From Saprospiraceae bacterium (GTDB taxonomy: Bacteria; Bacteroidota; Bacteroidia; Chitinophagales; Saprospiraceae): a DNA stretch of 40,521 nt. The notes beneath the pieces were generated by a model that saw only the letters and a list, made by a program, of their open reading frames with translations, was not told the origin of the DNA and did not search any database. Location: NCBI GenBank assembly GCA_028284395.1, contig JANQRV010000006.1, positions 1 through 40,521 on the forward strand, in the 5' to 3' direction. The first letter of the stretch is position 1, and each line of letters opens with the position of its first letter. The position numbers and the translations under genes were made by a program. Shown piece by piece: positions 1 to 8,144 of the stretch.

Positions 1-1620
1 GGTAACAGTCAAACCGTACATCCCCGGCTCTACAACTTTAATGATGGCGTCCGTCATACCATTAGACCATTCCAACGCTGTTGCGGAGGTGGCAGCGACC
101 AAATTGGCGGAGGAACCCCGACAGAATACGCCAGGCCCCGCAATCGAAAGACCTGGTACCGGATAATTCTCTACCGTAAATTGATGCTCAAAGGCACATC
201 CATGGTTGTCGGTCGCCGTGACCGCATATACCCCAGGAGCATTAATCGAAACCATGGGGCCGCTCTCTCCATGAGACCACTGATAATTCGAAAAAACTTG
301 CTCAACTACCAGAACTCCCTCGGAACCCGGGCAAAGGCCCGAAGAACCACTTATCGTGGGAATGACGGAAGACCGCTCTTCAATGATGATTCCGGTCGTG
401 GCTTTACAACCAGCCACATTCGTTACTGTGAGCAGATATTCTCCAGGCTCTTCTACTTGTATGCTACTCGAATGGCTACCATCTGACCAAAGATAGGAAT
501 CGAATTCTCCTTCCACTGACAACGAAAGTTGTTCGCCAGGACAGAGAACGGAGCGACCAACAATTCTTGGTGTGGCCATGGCGGCGCCGACAATTTGAAT
601 GCTATCTGAGCTTACGCAGCCATTAAGATCAGCAACAGAGAGTTTGTAAAGACCGGGCTCTATAACATCGATGGTTTCTGTTCTTGCTCCTGTAGACCAA
701 AGTAGGCTAGCCCCGGTTCTAATGGCACTCAATTGGATCGTATCACCGCGGCAGAGCTCAGACGACCCCACGATCTGGGCTTCGGGCCCCAAAAGTTCCA
801 CTACCGAAAAAGCAGCACTTTGCTGGCAACCATTAAAATCGGAGACCGTCAAGGCAAAATCACCGGGGTTTTGTATTTGAATACTGGGAGCAACAGAACC
901 GGTGGACCAACTGTATGTTTCGTAAGGCAGGTTCAATTCGACGGTCAGTTGCTCTCCGGTGCATAGCGTCCAGCGCTCCGGTAACTGCAGGGGTTCAACT
1001 CCGAAAGCAGACAGCGTAATGGAAGCTGAGTCAATACAGCCTTCAGCATTCGTTACCGTTACGCCATAATCGCCAGCGCGACCCACCAAAATCCCGGGAT
1101 TTTCTTCATTGGTTGACCAACGATATCCCGTATAATCCCCCTGGACTGAAAGCGCAACTTCTTCGTCAGGGCAAAATAACTCCGGTCCAGAAATGGTTGG
1201 CATTGCTATAGACGAACTTTGAACCAAGGTGCTGTCCATGCCCAGACAGCCGTTTTCATCCGTTACAGAAATCGTGTAAAATCCTCCTTCAGTCACTGTC
1301 AGTTGAGCATCGGTACTTCCCGTTGACCATTGGTAATGGCTCCAGGCCACACTCGTCGTCAATACTACTGCGCTACCGGCACAAAAAACGGTGTCTCCCA
1401 GCAATTCCGGTTCTGGTAGGTTATGAAAGTCCACTTGAATGGAATCCTTTCGGAAACATTGGTCTGTGTCGACCATTTCAAGGTAATACATTCCCTGCTC
1501 AGATACCGTAGTAGTACTATCTGCGGAACCATTACTCCATTTGAATTGTGATCCGGGAGCAATAGAAGTTAAGAGCAATGGCTGGCCGATGCAAGTCTGG
1601 TCCCCGCTGGTGATGAGGGG
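1..1620 (-). repeat. Eight in-frame 210-bp coding repeats (Ig-like units)
   Basis: The conserved first Cys codon of each unit occurs at 1593-1591, 1383-1381, 1173-1171, 963-961, 753-751, 543-541, 333-331 and 123-121. Every interval is exactly 210 bp. The nucleotide sequences of the units have diverged, so this is an old array held to a fixed length rather than a recent expansion. The eighth unit is cut by the window edge. Confidence 0.85.
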
Positions 1621-2511
1621 ACCGTCAAAAGCCGATCTTTTGATGGTGACCGCCATCTCTTCCCGGCAATTCCCGGCCGTGAACACTACATCCAATGTCA
1701 AAGGATCTGAAAAATCGGAATTGGCCACAAAAGTCGGATTCACGGAGTCTTCCTGTAAAATACTTCCTAAACTTCCATTGGAAATTTGCCATGAAATCTG
1801 GTCGAGATCGAATGTTGGCGAACGAATTGGGCCTAATTCTAAGCTATCACCAAGATTGCAAAGCGTTGCTTCAAGGGGTAACTCAGGTTTAAAACCACTA
1901 CAGCCCGGGACCGCCCGGCAATTCAGATGTGTAACAGCGGAACCGGTCAAAGAAATATCAATATCGCCAGCCAATCCAAAATTATTGAAGTAATCGATTA
2001 GAAGATAGTAGCCCTCACCCGGCTGTACGGTCAGTGGAGCCAAAAAACCATCACCCCCGGTTGCAGTTTCAAAGAAATCGGCGGATTGAGCGACAAGACC
2101 AGTCGCATCTCCCGGATTACTAAAATTGGAGCAGCGAATGGGCGATCCCAGACTATCGCAAACAAGGTTGGGACCGTAAACTGAAAAATTGTAATCAGCC
2201 AAGGAAGCAACGGCGGGCGACAACAGCATCTCAAAATTGCTGTTAACCGGCATATCGATATCAAATTCAAAGTAATACCAAATCGAATTTCGCTCACCGG
2301 CGGTGAGGCAACCGGCATCATTACGCGGATTGAGAAAATCGGCGCGGCCGCTGCCTCCAAGCATATTGATTGTCGTATCTCCACAGAGAAGGAATGCGCC
2401 GTGGCAATCGCGAAAAGAGATATCTCCATCCCCTTGCTGTGCCAAGCAAGAGCAAGTGGGCAAGACCAAGAAAATGGCCCCGGTGATTAGTTGCATGACG
2501 ATTCCCCTCAT
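1..2511 (-). CDS. Giant secreted Ig-like repeat protein (N-terminal part, runs off the left edge)
   Basis: The reverse strand is open for 837 codons, from an ATG at 2511 to the window edge. A second in-frame ATG lies at 2496. The product begins with a signal peptide (hydrophobic core, then CLAQ near residue 25). Residues about 30-200 form a domain I recognise from large Bacteroidota gliding-associated surface proteins (WYYFEFDID, FSVYGPNL, PIRCSNF, PGEGYYLLIDYF). After a spacer, eight Ig-like units follow. Each has an LCPGE-like motif, a YxWSxG core, a PGxYxLTVT strand and a closing GC. The unit Cys codons fall at residues 307, 377, 447, 517, 587, 657, 727 and 797, exactly 70 apart. Two Cys per unit suggest a disulfide in each. 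The C-terminus, where a T9SS sorting signal would be expected, is outside the window. Probable surface adhesin; ligand unknown. Confidence 0.85.
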   Translation of the reverse strand, partial: MRGIVMQLITGAIFLVLPTCSCLAQQGDGDISFRDCHGAFLLCGDTTINMLGGSGRADFLNPRNDAGCLTAGERNSIWYYFEFDIDMPVNSNFEMLLSPAVASLADYNFSVYGPNLVCDSLGSPIRCSNFSNPGDATGLVAQSADFFETATGGDGFLAPLTVQPGEGYYLLIDYFNNFGLAGDIDISLTGSAVTHLNCRAVPGCSGFKPELPLEATLCNLGDSLELGPIRSPTFDLDQISWQISNGSLGSILQEDSVNPTFVANSDFSDPLTLDVVFTAGNCREEMAVTIKRSAFDGPLITSGDQTCIGQPLLLTSIAPGSQFKWSNGSADSTTTVSEQGMYYLEMVDTDQCFRKDSIQVDFHNLPEPELLGDTVFCAGSAVVLTTSVAWSHYQWSTGSTDAQLTVTEGGFYTISVTDENGCLGMDSTLVQSSSIAMPTISGPELFCPDEEVALSVQGDYTGYRWSTNEENPGILVGRAGDYGVTVTNAEGCIDSASITLSAFGVEPLQLPERWTLCTGEQLTVELNLPYETYSWSTGSVAPSIQIQNPGDFALTVSDFNGCQQSAAFSVVELLGPEAQIVGSSELCRGDTIQLSAIRTGASLLWSTGARTETIDVIEPGLYKLSVADLNGCVSSDSIQIVGAAMATPRIVGRSVLCPGEQLSLSVEGEFDSYLWSDGSHSSSIQVEEPGEYLLTVTNVAGCKATTGIIIEERSSVIPTISGSSGLCPGSEGVLVVEQVFSNYQWSHGESGPMVSINAPGVYAVTATDNHGCAFEHQFTVENYPVPGLSIAGPGVFCRGSSANLVAATSATALEWSNGMTDAIIKVVEPGMYGLTVT

Positions 2512-2631
2512 ATTAAAATACCCTAGCTGTATAGAAGACAGTTGTTAGGTACTTAATACGGAGAAAAGAAAAATTTGATTGGATCAGACCCCGGAAAAAT
2601 ATTAAAACAAAAGTTAATAGATGGGTTACAC

Positions 2632-3855
2632 TTACAATTTTCGCCGCTTGATCTCGGCGGTTAACAAGGAATATTCACGGCCAACTTCTCCCGTAACAGC
2701 GGTATTTTCCTGTGCACGACGGACCAGGAATGGAATCACTTCCCGCACCGGGCCATATACGATGTATTTGGCAACATTAAAACCCGCCTTGGCCAAATTA
2801 AAGGTAAGGTTATCGCTCATTCCATAAAGTTGGCAAAAGTAAATGTGTGGATGATTGGAAGGAATGGATCGCTGCACCATCAAGTCAATCAGAAGGCGGG
2901 TACTGTATTCATTGTGGGAGGCACAGCAAAAGGCCATTTCCTTATAATTGTCCAAACAAAAACGAATGGCGGTGTTAAAAGCATCATCCGTCGCCTGTTT
3001 GGTCTTCTGGATGGGAGACAAATAACCCATTCTATCAGCGCGTTCTCTTTCCTTGACCATATAGGCCCCCCGGACCAATTTTGCACCAAGCAGATATCCA
3101 CTTTTCTTAGCCAGATTAAATGAATCGATCAGAAATTGTAAGCGGTCGTGACGATACAACTGAAAAGTATTAAAGATAACAACCCTTTCTCGGTTATAGC
3201 GGCGCATCATCACCGTTACCAGGTGATCAATCGAATTTTGGATCCAGCTCTCATCCGCATCGAAATAAATCTGAATCCCCCTTTGGGCAGCGGCATGGCA
3301 AATGGCATCCACGCGCTTTAGAATGACCTTATACTCCGCACGGCTTTCCTTGGTAAAGGGTTGGCCTTCTTGCAATCCCTCCAGCAACGCAAAACGGGCA
3401 AAACCGGTAATCTTTACCCCCACTGCGGGAATACCATGATTTCTGCCGGCAAACTCCACTGCCCTTATGGTTTCATTCATGGTCCTATTGAAAGACTTTT
3501 CGTCTTCTTTGCCTTCAATCGCAAGATTGAATATCGATTCTACTCCAAATTCGTTGAGGCGATCAATTGGCCCCTTAGTCTCCAATAGTGTCCTTCCGCC
3601 GCAAAATTGTGTAAATATAGTCTTGTGAATGATAGCTTTGACGAATGGGAGCCTAAGCCGGATGGCTATGAGCATTAGCTTTGAACCAATGTTGACTAAG
3701 AACTGGTTGTTCATCAAGCCAAATAGCCAGGCAGACTTCTTTAGCTCTTTGTCTGTCTTGGAGGCAAAAGCGATCTGAACATCAGAGAAGTCAACATTCG
3801 CCTTTTTACCCCGACTGGGTCGGAGATCGGATTGTTGCTTAGAAGTCTGGAGCAT
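2632..3855 (-). CDS. Proline dehydrogenase family protein
   Basis: This 407-residue protein should oxidise L-proline to pyrroline-5-carboxylate with FAD, the first step of proline catabolism. Family motifs of the PRODH barrel are visible: DADESWIQ at 199-206, KLVRGAYM at 259-266 (the usual LVKGAY substrate/FAD strand), ASHNE at about 312, QLYGMSD at 342-348 and PVREVIPFLVRRAQEN near the C-terminus. Length fits the stand-alone Bacteroidota form. There is no P5C dehydrogenase domain, so this is not full-length PutA. The ATG at 3855 lies 11 bp after the aroE stop, so it is probably the last gene of an operon with the T9SS cargo gene, DUF368 and aroE. No electron-acceptor partner is encoded nearby. 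Confidence 0.9.
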   Translation of the reverse strand: MLQTSKQQSDLRPSRGKKANVDFSDVQIAFASKTDKELKKSAWLFGLMNNQFLVNIGSKLMLIAIRLRLPFVKAIIHKTIFTQFCGGRTLLETKGPIDRLNEFGVESIFNLAIEGKEDEKSFNRTMNETIRAVEFAGRNHGIPAVGVKITGFARFALLEGLQEGQPFTKESRAEYKVILKRVDAICHAAAQRGIQIYFDADESWIQNSIDHLVTVMMRRYNRERVVIFNTFQLYRHDRLQFLIDSFNLAKKSGYLLGAKLVRGAYMVKERERADRMGYLSPIQKTKQATDDAFNTAIRFCLDNYKEMAFCCASHNEYSTRLLIDLMVQRSIPSNHPHIYFCQLYGMSDNLTFNLAKAGFNVAKYIVYGPVREVIPFLVRRAQENTAVTGEVGREYSLLTAEIKRRKL

Positions 3856-3866
3856 AGTTTAGTTAA

Positions 3867-4637
3867 TTACGAATTCCAAATTTCCCATGACTTTTCTGCC
3901 TGTAAATATAACATTTCCAGGCCATTTTTGGTTCTTGCTCCACGTTCTTTACCACGGGTCAAAAAGAGGGTCTCCTTCGGATTGTATACCAAGTCAAAAA
4001 GAAAGTGATTGGAATTCAAGAATCGATAGGGCAAATTGGGGCAAGTGTCGAGATTGGGAGCCATGCCCAAGGGAGTCGTATTAATGATCAGCCGGTATGT
4101 ATCCAATTCGGTTTGCCCGACCTGATCATAAGTGAGGTCCGCTTTACCAGGCGATCGAGAAACGATTTTAAACGGCATTGACAGCTGTCCTAACACATAA
4201 GCAACAGCCTTGGCAGCACCACCAGTGCCTAATACCAAGCCTTTTAAATCGGATAGATCACCGCCGGAAGCTTCGATAAAATTGGCCAGTGACCGACCAA
4301 AGCCAAAGATATCTGAGTTGTGGCCTTCTAAACCGTTTTTTGTTACCTTGATCGTATTCACTGCATTGATCGCCTTGGCTCCCGCTCCCAGTCGATCCAT
4401 GTAGGGGATGACTTGTTCTTTGTAGGGAATCGTCACATTGAGTCCGATCAAATTTGGGTAACGATCGATCAGGGTGGGCAATTGCTTCACCTCTTCGATC
4501 GGAAATAACTCGTAGTAGGCATCTTCGATCCCTTCATCTTGATATTTCTTGCTGAAGTACTTCTTCGAAAAAGAATGAGAAAGTGGGTAGCCAATTAAAC
4601 CGAACAATCTGGTTGCGCTGTCTGGATCAGTGATCAT
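3867..4637 (-). CDS. aroE: Shikimate dehydrogenase
   Basis: This 256-residue protein should carry out the NADPH-dependent reduction of 3-dehydroshikimate to shikimate in aromatic amino acid synthesis. The shikimate-binding SxS pair is at S20/S22 in GYPLSHSFSKKYF. The catalytic Lys is K73 in NVTIPYKE. AINAVNTI and HNSDIFGFG follow, with the Rossmann loop GTGGAAKAV in the middle and the closing GLEMLYLQAEKSW helix near the C-terminus. Length is normal for the short Bacteroidota form. It lies 11 bp downstream of the DUF368 gene and 11 bp upstream of proline dehydrogenase, so co-transcription is likely. No other shikimate gene is in the window. Confidence 0.95.
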   Translation of the reverse strand: MITDPDSATRLFGLIGYPLSHSFSKKYFSKKYQDEGIEDAYYELFPIEEVKQLPTLIDRYPNLIGLNVTIPYKEQVIPYMDRLGAGAKAINAVNTIKVTKNGLEGHNSDIFGFGRSLANFIEASGGDLSDLKGLVLGTGGAAKAVAYVLGQLSMPFKIVSRSPGKADLTYDQVGQTELDTYRLIINTTPLGMAPNLDTCPNLPYRFLNSNHFLFDLVYNPKETLFLTRGKERGARTKNGLEMLYLQAEKSWEIWNS

Positions 4638-4648
4638 TTATTTGCTTT

Positions 4649-5596
4649 TTACGGTTTTTTTCGGTCCATCCGATCTAACAGGAATACCACTGAAAAACCA
4701 ATGATCATTGCAATGACGACCGCCAAGATCTGCGCTTCTCCTTCGTAGCTGGCGGGCAACACACTTTGCTCGATGAACGGCTCCTGCTCCCCATCGCTAT
4801 TGGTCCGGTATTGCAAGACGTTTCTCCAGGGCCAGACTTTATTCAACGAACCAATCATAAAGCCGGTCAATAGTGCCAGGGTTGGGTTCTTATAATGCTT
4901 GAAAGTCCAGGACAGTACTCTGGAAAAGGTAGCAAGTCCAAGCAAACATCCCAAGGCAAAGATACCCAAAGTAAGAAACGCTCCGCTAGACTGTTGTTCC
5001 AATACACCTTCTTTCAAGGTATCGTGCAAAATGAACTGATACATCCCCAAAAGCAGGAGAATAAAGCTCCCGGATATTCCTGGCAGTATCAATGCCGAAA
5101 TGGCGATTGCGCCAGCAAAAAAAATGAAAATGGGAGATTCGTTTCCACTGGCGGGGCTAGCAACGGTAATCCAATACGCAATGACGATGCCGACTACCAA
5201 TATTACGACATTCCCTATATTCCATGGGCGAACCTGTCGACCAATATAAAGTGCAGAAGCTACAATGAGTCCAAAGAAAAAAGCCCATACCATTTCAGGA
5301 TAGTTCTCCAGCAAGTAGGAAATCCCCAAAGCACCGGTAACGATTCCAGCAGCCATTCCTCCTACCAAAAAAACCAGAAACCCTCCATCAATGGTTTTCC
5401 AGGCGGCGGCAATTCCATCTTTCCGCAAGGCATTGATGGCTTCGAGCCCCAATATTGACTTGATGGCATTGATGAGTCGTTCGTAAATACCCGTGATGAA
5501 GGCAATGGTACCGCCCGATACCCCGGGAATTACTTCAGCAATACCCATGGCCATACCCTTTAAGGCCAGGAATAGGTTTGTTCTCAGATTTTCCAT
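4649..5596 (-). CDS. DUF368 membrane protein, PopT-type undecaprenyl-phosphate translocase
   Basis: This 315-residue polytopic membrane protein carries both DUF368 signatures: GIAEVIPGVSGGTIAFITG at about residues 18-36, and a second, internally related LILPGISGSFILLLLGMY about 150 residues later. The two halves look like an inverted-repeat transporter fold with two PG(V/I)SG re-entrant motifs. Established knowledge: DUF368 proteins (PopT) recycle the lipid carrier undecaprenyl phosphate across the inner membrane for peptidoglycan and glycan synthesis. About eight hydrophobic segments are visible. A charged loop (about 245-275) precedes the last membrane helix. It sits between a secreted-protein gene (28 bp upstream) and aroE (11 bp downstream). 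Confidence 0.85.
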   Translation of the reverse strand: MENLRTNLFLALKGMAMGIAEVIPGVSGGTIAFITGIYERLINAIKSILGLEAINALRKDGIAAAWKTIDGGFLVFLVGGMAAGIVTGALGISYLLENYPEMVWAFFFGLIVASALYIGRQVRPWNIGNVVILVVGIVIAYWITVASPASGNESPIFIFFAGAIAISALILPGISGSFILLLLGMYQFILHDTLKEGVLEQQSSGAFLTLGIFALGCLLGLATFSRVLSWTFKHYKNPTLALLTGFMIGSLNKVWPWRNVLQYRTNSDGEQEPFIEQSVLPASYEGEAQILAVVIAMIIGFSVVFLLDRMDRKKP

Positions 5597-5624
5597 GGCC
5601 GCGAAGGTAAAAAAAAGATGGGAT

Positions 5625-6584
5625 TTATCGGATCAATAGGCGCTCTGTACCCAAGATTGCCCCTCCCTGAAAGACGCTTACAAGGTAGGTACCGGCAGGG
5701 ATTCCCCCTAGCGGAAGAACTCCTTTATGCTCCTGAAATGTGACCGACCGTACCTCTCTTCCCAACAAATCGAAAACCCGAAGAAGAACCGGGCTATCAT
5801 TACCTGCAGCAACCTTAACGGAAACGCTTTCGTGGGCCGGATTAGGTTGCAACCCCAGCAATCGATCCACCGGAGCAACCGCTAACGTCAACACCACGAT
5901 ATCCGAATATTGAAATCCTCCGTCAAAATCAATCTGCTTCAAACGATAATAATGCGTGCCCTGACGAGCCTTGTAATCGGTATGGGCGTAATTATGAGTA
6001 GCATTCGAGGTGCCGTATCCCGGAACGAACGTCAAGGTCTCCCAGATTTCTCCATCTCCACTGTGCTGTATTTCAAATCCGTCATTGTTGATCTCAGAAG
6101 CGGTTTGCCAGGACAAATGCGCATAACCCAACGGGTCGATCCAGCCCTCGAAGTAGGTTAATTCAACCGGCAGGACCGCTACATCACCAGTGAGCACAAT
6201 GTCCGCTCCGTCGTTGCAAAGCGGATTTGAAGTCACTTTGACCCAACCGGTAGCCGGTGGTAATAATGTATTGGTCGAATTTTCATAAAGCGGCACCCCA
6301 TTCTCATCGGCAATGATCCATTTGCTATCCGCGTTTACGTTCCAGCCAATCGCTACCTGCAAGGAATTGTGCACGTACATTGGTTTCGCATTCAGCATAC
6401 CTGACTGTTGGTAGAAGTTATCTACCCGAACAAAATCCGTCAAACAATTTGTACCGGCCCCCGTCACTATTACATTGAGCGGCGGGTCGGGATCGGGATC
6501 CGGGTCTTGTGCAACCAGGGGATGGATGATGGCAGAAAAACAGAGACATAGTGAGACGATGGTAGCAGGAGTAGTGCTTCTCAT
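5625..6584 (-). CDS. Secreted protein with T9SS type A sorting domain
   Basis: I start at the ATG at 6584 (MRSTTPATIV), because the signal peptide begins there; the frame is open upstream to 6614. After the signal peptide comes an acidic DP-repeat linker (DPDPDPDPP), then a beta-rich region of unknown function. An Fn3-like module common in Bacteroidota secreted proteins follows (LSWQTASEINNDGFEIQHS, then YYRLKQIDFDGGFQYS). The last about 75 residues are a T9SS type A sorting domain (LQPNPAHESVSV, FDLLGREVRS, LPLGGIPAGTYLVSV, RLLIR). It should be exported by Sec and then moved across the outer membrane by the type IX system, with the C-terminal domain removed. It is the first gene of the probable operon with DUF368, aroE and proline dehydrogenase. 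Specific function unknown. Confidence 0.85.
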   Translation of the reverse strand: MRSTTPATIVSLCLCFSAIIHPLVAQDPDPDPDPPLNVIVTGAGTNCLTDFVRVDNFYQQSGMLNAKPMYVHNSLQVAIGWNVNADSKWIIADENGVPLYENSTNTLLPPATGWVKVTSNPLCNDGADIVLTGDVAVLPVELTYFEGWIDPLGYAHLSWQTASEINNDGFEIQHSGDGEIWETLTFVPGYGTSNATHNYAHTDYKARQGTHYYRLKQIDFDGGFQYSDIVVLTLAVAPVDRLLGLQPNPAHESVSVKVAAGNDSPVLLRVFDLLGREVRSVTFQEHKGVLPLGGIPAGTYLVSVFQGGAILGTERLLIR

Positions 6585-6648
6585 AGTTTTGAAAGTGAGT
6601 CGTAGTAAAATCAAATGCTGAATATCCGGGGTGTCGGAAAAGAAGGGT

Positions 6649-6666
6649 TCCCGCGCTGGCGTGGGA
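6649..6666 (-). terminator. Possible terminator hairpin after the nuclease gene
   Basis: A 7-bp stem (TCCCGCG with CGTGGGA, one G-T pair) closes a CTGG loop. Read on the minus strand it is followed by a pyrimidine-rich stretch (ACCCTTCTTTTCC). It lies about 100 bp downstream of the nuclease stop and 65 bp upstream of the next gene. The short T-tract makes this uncertain. Confidence 0.35.
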
Positions 6667-6734
6667 TTGAAAAATCGCCCAAAAAGTAGATAATGCTTTG
6701 AAAGGAAAGTTCAGTAGTTAGTCGCTGCAGAGGT

Positions 6735-6765
6735 CAAATATAATCAATTCCTCTGGAACGCCTAA
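6735..6765 (-). promoter_or_regulatory. Candidate promoter of the T9SS cargo-DUF368-aroE-PRODH operon
   Basis: The minus strand carries TATATTTG (6742-6735), an exact match to the Bacteroidota -7 box TAnnTTTG. Nineteen bases upstream is TTAG (6765-6762), one mismatch from the -33 TTTG. It begins at the stop codon of the nuclease gene and would leave a leader of about 145 nt before the ATG at 6584. Prediction by motif only. Confidence 0.4.
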
Positions 6766-7982
6766 TGGGTCCGCCCCTTTATTTCACCATTCCTAAATGA
6801 ATTGTTCAGTTTATCCAAAGCACCTTGTTCTGTTTTGCTCAGTTGATGGACATCCAAATGATCTAGTTTGGGTTGGCCGGCATCTACCCAGGCAGTGTAC
6901 CAGGAACTGCCAATTGCCAAAATCGCATCCTTCATTCGTTTTTCGACCATTCCCTTCATCCTCTCGTGATAGGCCTCGGCATACGCCCGACACTGGGTCC
7001 GGATATTAATGTCCAGGCGATCCTCATAGCAATATTGCTTATCGCGAGGAAAGGTCTGACTCAACTCTTTTTCGATCAACAATACGCTATCCAGAAGTTG
7101 GTGGCTTTCTAAGACGATGGACCAGAAAAAATCGGCGGGATCCTTTAGGTAGCGAGCCGGCCCCACAAAGAAATCATAACGTTCGTCGGCAAATAACTCC
7201 GGAAGCCGGCTTTCCCAAAATGCATGAATCCCAACCTGGTCCGTCAATTGGCCATTGTAATTCTCCGTGGTATGCAGCGGCACGTGCGCATCCCCGATGT
7301 AGTGACCCATTTCCGTCGACAAACGCAAAATAGCTTGCCGATCCTTGGCAACGAAGGCATTGGTCAATCTTGCTTGCATTTGTTGGAGATGGAAGGGCAG
7401 GATACCATAGGCGGAGAACTGGTCAACTGCGAAAATCTTTTTCCCATCAAAGGTGTCTCGATCTGCTGCGGAGTACGAAAGCCAATCTTCTATTTCGATC
7501 ACCCATTCGTCTTCGTAATATTGGGGCAATATTTTCTCCGTAAAAAACCTTCGGTAGGCCGCATTCGGTAAATTGCGATATATGATGCCATCCTTTTTAG
7601 AATAGAAGGAATTGAAATTGGTAACCATCCGTACCGTATCACCGTTTTTCCGGATCCGATAGAGTTCGGTATATTTCATTAAGCAACTGATCCAGTCGCG
7701 TGGCACCTCCTCAAAAGGGAACTCCCCCCAATGATCGATGTCAATGTAATGGCGAACCGCTTCATGTTGCGTTGCATATCGCCTTTTGTCCGGGTCGACC
7801 GCATGCTCCGTTACGTATTCAACGTTCTTCTTATAAAAGCCAATCATTTTAGATGGAAGCGTGAAGACCGCCATTCTGTTGATTCGCCGGTGAGCGAAAA
7901 AACCCCAATCAGCTGCTTTGGTTACAGATAGTAGCGTGAGGCCCGATATTACTACCAGACCAATTAAGACGGGATATTTCAT
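6762..7982 (-). CDS. Secreted S1/P1-nuclease / zinc-dependent phospholipase C-like protein
   Basis: This 406-residue protein has an N-terminal signal peptide (MKYPVLIGLVVISGLTLLS...TKA). The mature protein starts near AADWGFFAHRRINRMAVFTLP, where the N-terminal Trp and first His are typical zinc ligands of this fold. The central motif GHYIGDAHVPLHTTENYNGQ, followed by GIHAFWESRLPE, carries the remaining His/Asp/Glu metal ligands. Family knowledge: these trinuclear-zinc enzymes cleave single-stranded nucleic acids (S1/P1) or phospholipids (PLC). Which activity applies here cannot be told from sequence. It should act in the periplasm or outside the cell, for example in phosphate or nucleotide scavenging. 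No lipobox or T9SS tail is seen. Its upstream region is the unusual 9-bp tandem array. Confidence 0.75.
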   Translation of the reverse strand: MKYPVLIGLVVISGLTLLSVTKAADWGFFAHRRINRMAVFTLPSKMIGFYKKNVEYVTEHAVDPDKRRYATQHEAVRHYIDIDHWGEFPFEEVPRDWISCLMKYTELYRIRKNGDTVRMVTNFNSFYSKKDGIIYRNLPNAAYRRFFTEKILPQYYEDEWVIEIEDWLSYSAADRDTFDGKKIFAVDQFSAYGILPFHLQQMQARLTNAFVAKDRQAILRLSTEMGHYIGDAHVPLHTTENYNGQLTDQVGIHAFWESRLPELFADERYDFFVGPARYLKDPADFFWSIVLESHQLLDSVLLIEKELSQTFPRDKQYCYEDRLDINIRTQCRAYAEAYHERMKGMVEKRMKDAILAIGSSWYTAWVDAGQPKLDHLDVHQLSKTEQGALDKLNNSFRNGEIKGRTH

Positions 7983-7983
7983 T

Positions 7984-8140
7984 GGTTACTGTTGTTGCTA
8001 TGGATGCTTGCTATAGCTGCTATGGTTGCTATGGCTTCTTTAGCTGCTATAGTTGCTATAGTTGCTACAGAAGCCACAGAAGCCACAGAAACCACAGAAA
8101 CCACAGCATCCATAGCCACCACAGCCACCATAGTTTCCTT
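7984..8140. repeat. Degenerate 9-bp tandem array with internal inversion
   Basis: From 8009 to 8134 the sequence is fourteen consecutive 9-mers in perfect register. The left part is built on TGCTATAGT-like units and the right part on AGCCACAGA-like units. The right units read on the opposite strand (CTGTGGCTT) resemble the left ones (CTATAGTTG), so the array reverses orientation near 8070 and can fold back. An exact 11-bp inverted pair, GCTATGGATGC (7997-8007) and GCATCCATAGC (8106-8116), brackets it. It fills the whole gap between the DUF4340 stop and the nuclease start codon. Confidence 0.8.
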
Positions 8141-8144
8141 GTTT

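Noticed and set aside
4895..5458. 187-codon plus-strand frame inside the DUF368 gene
   Set aside because: It lies fully antisense to a well-supported membrane protein; its translation shows no domain or signal peptide.
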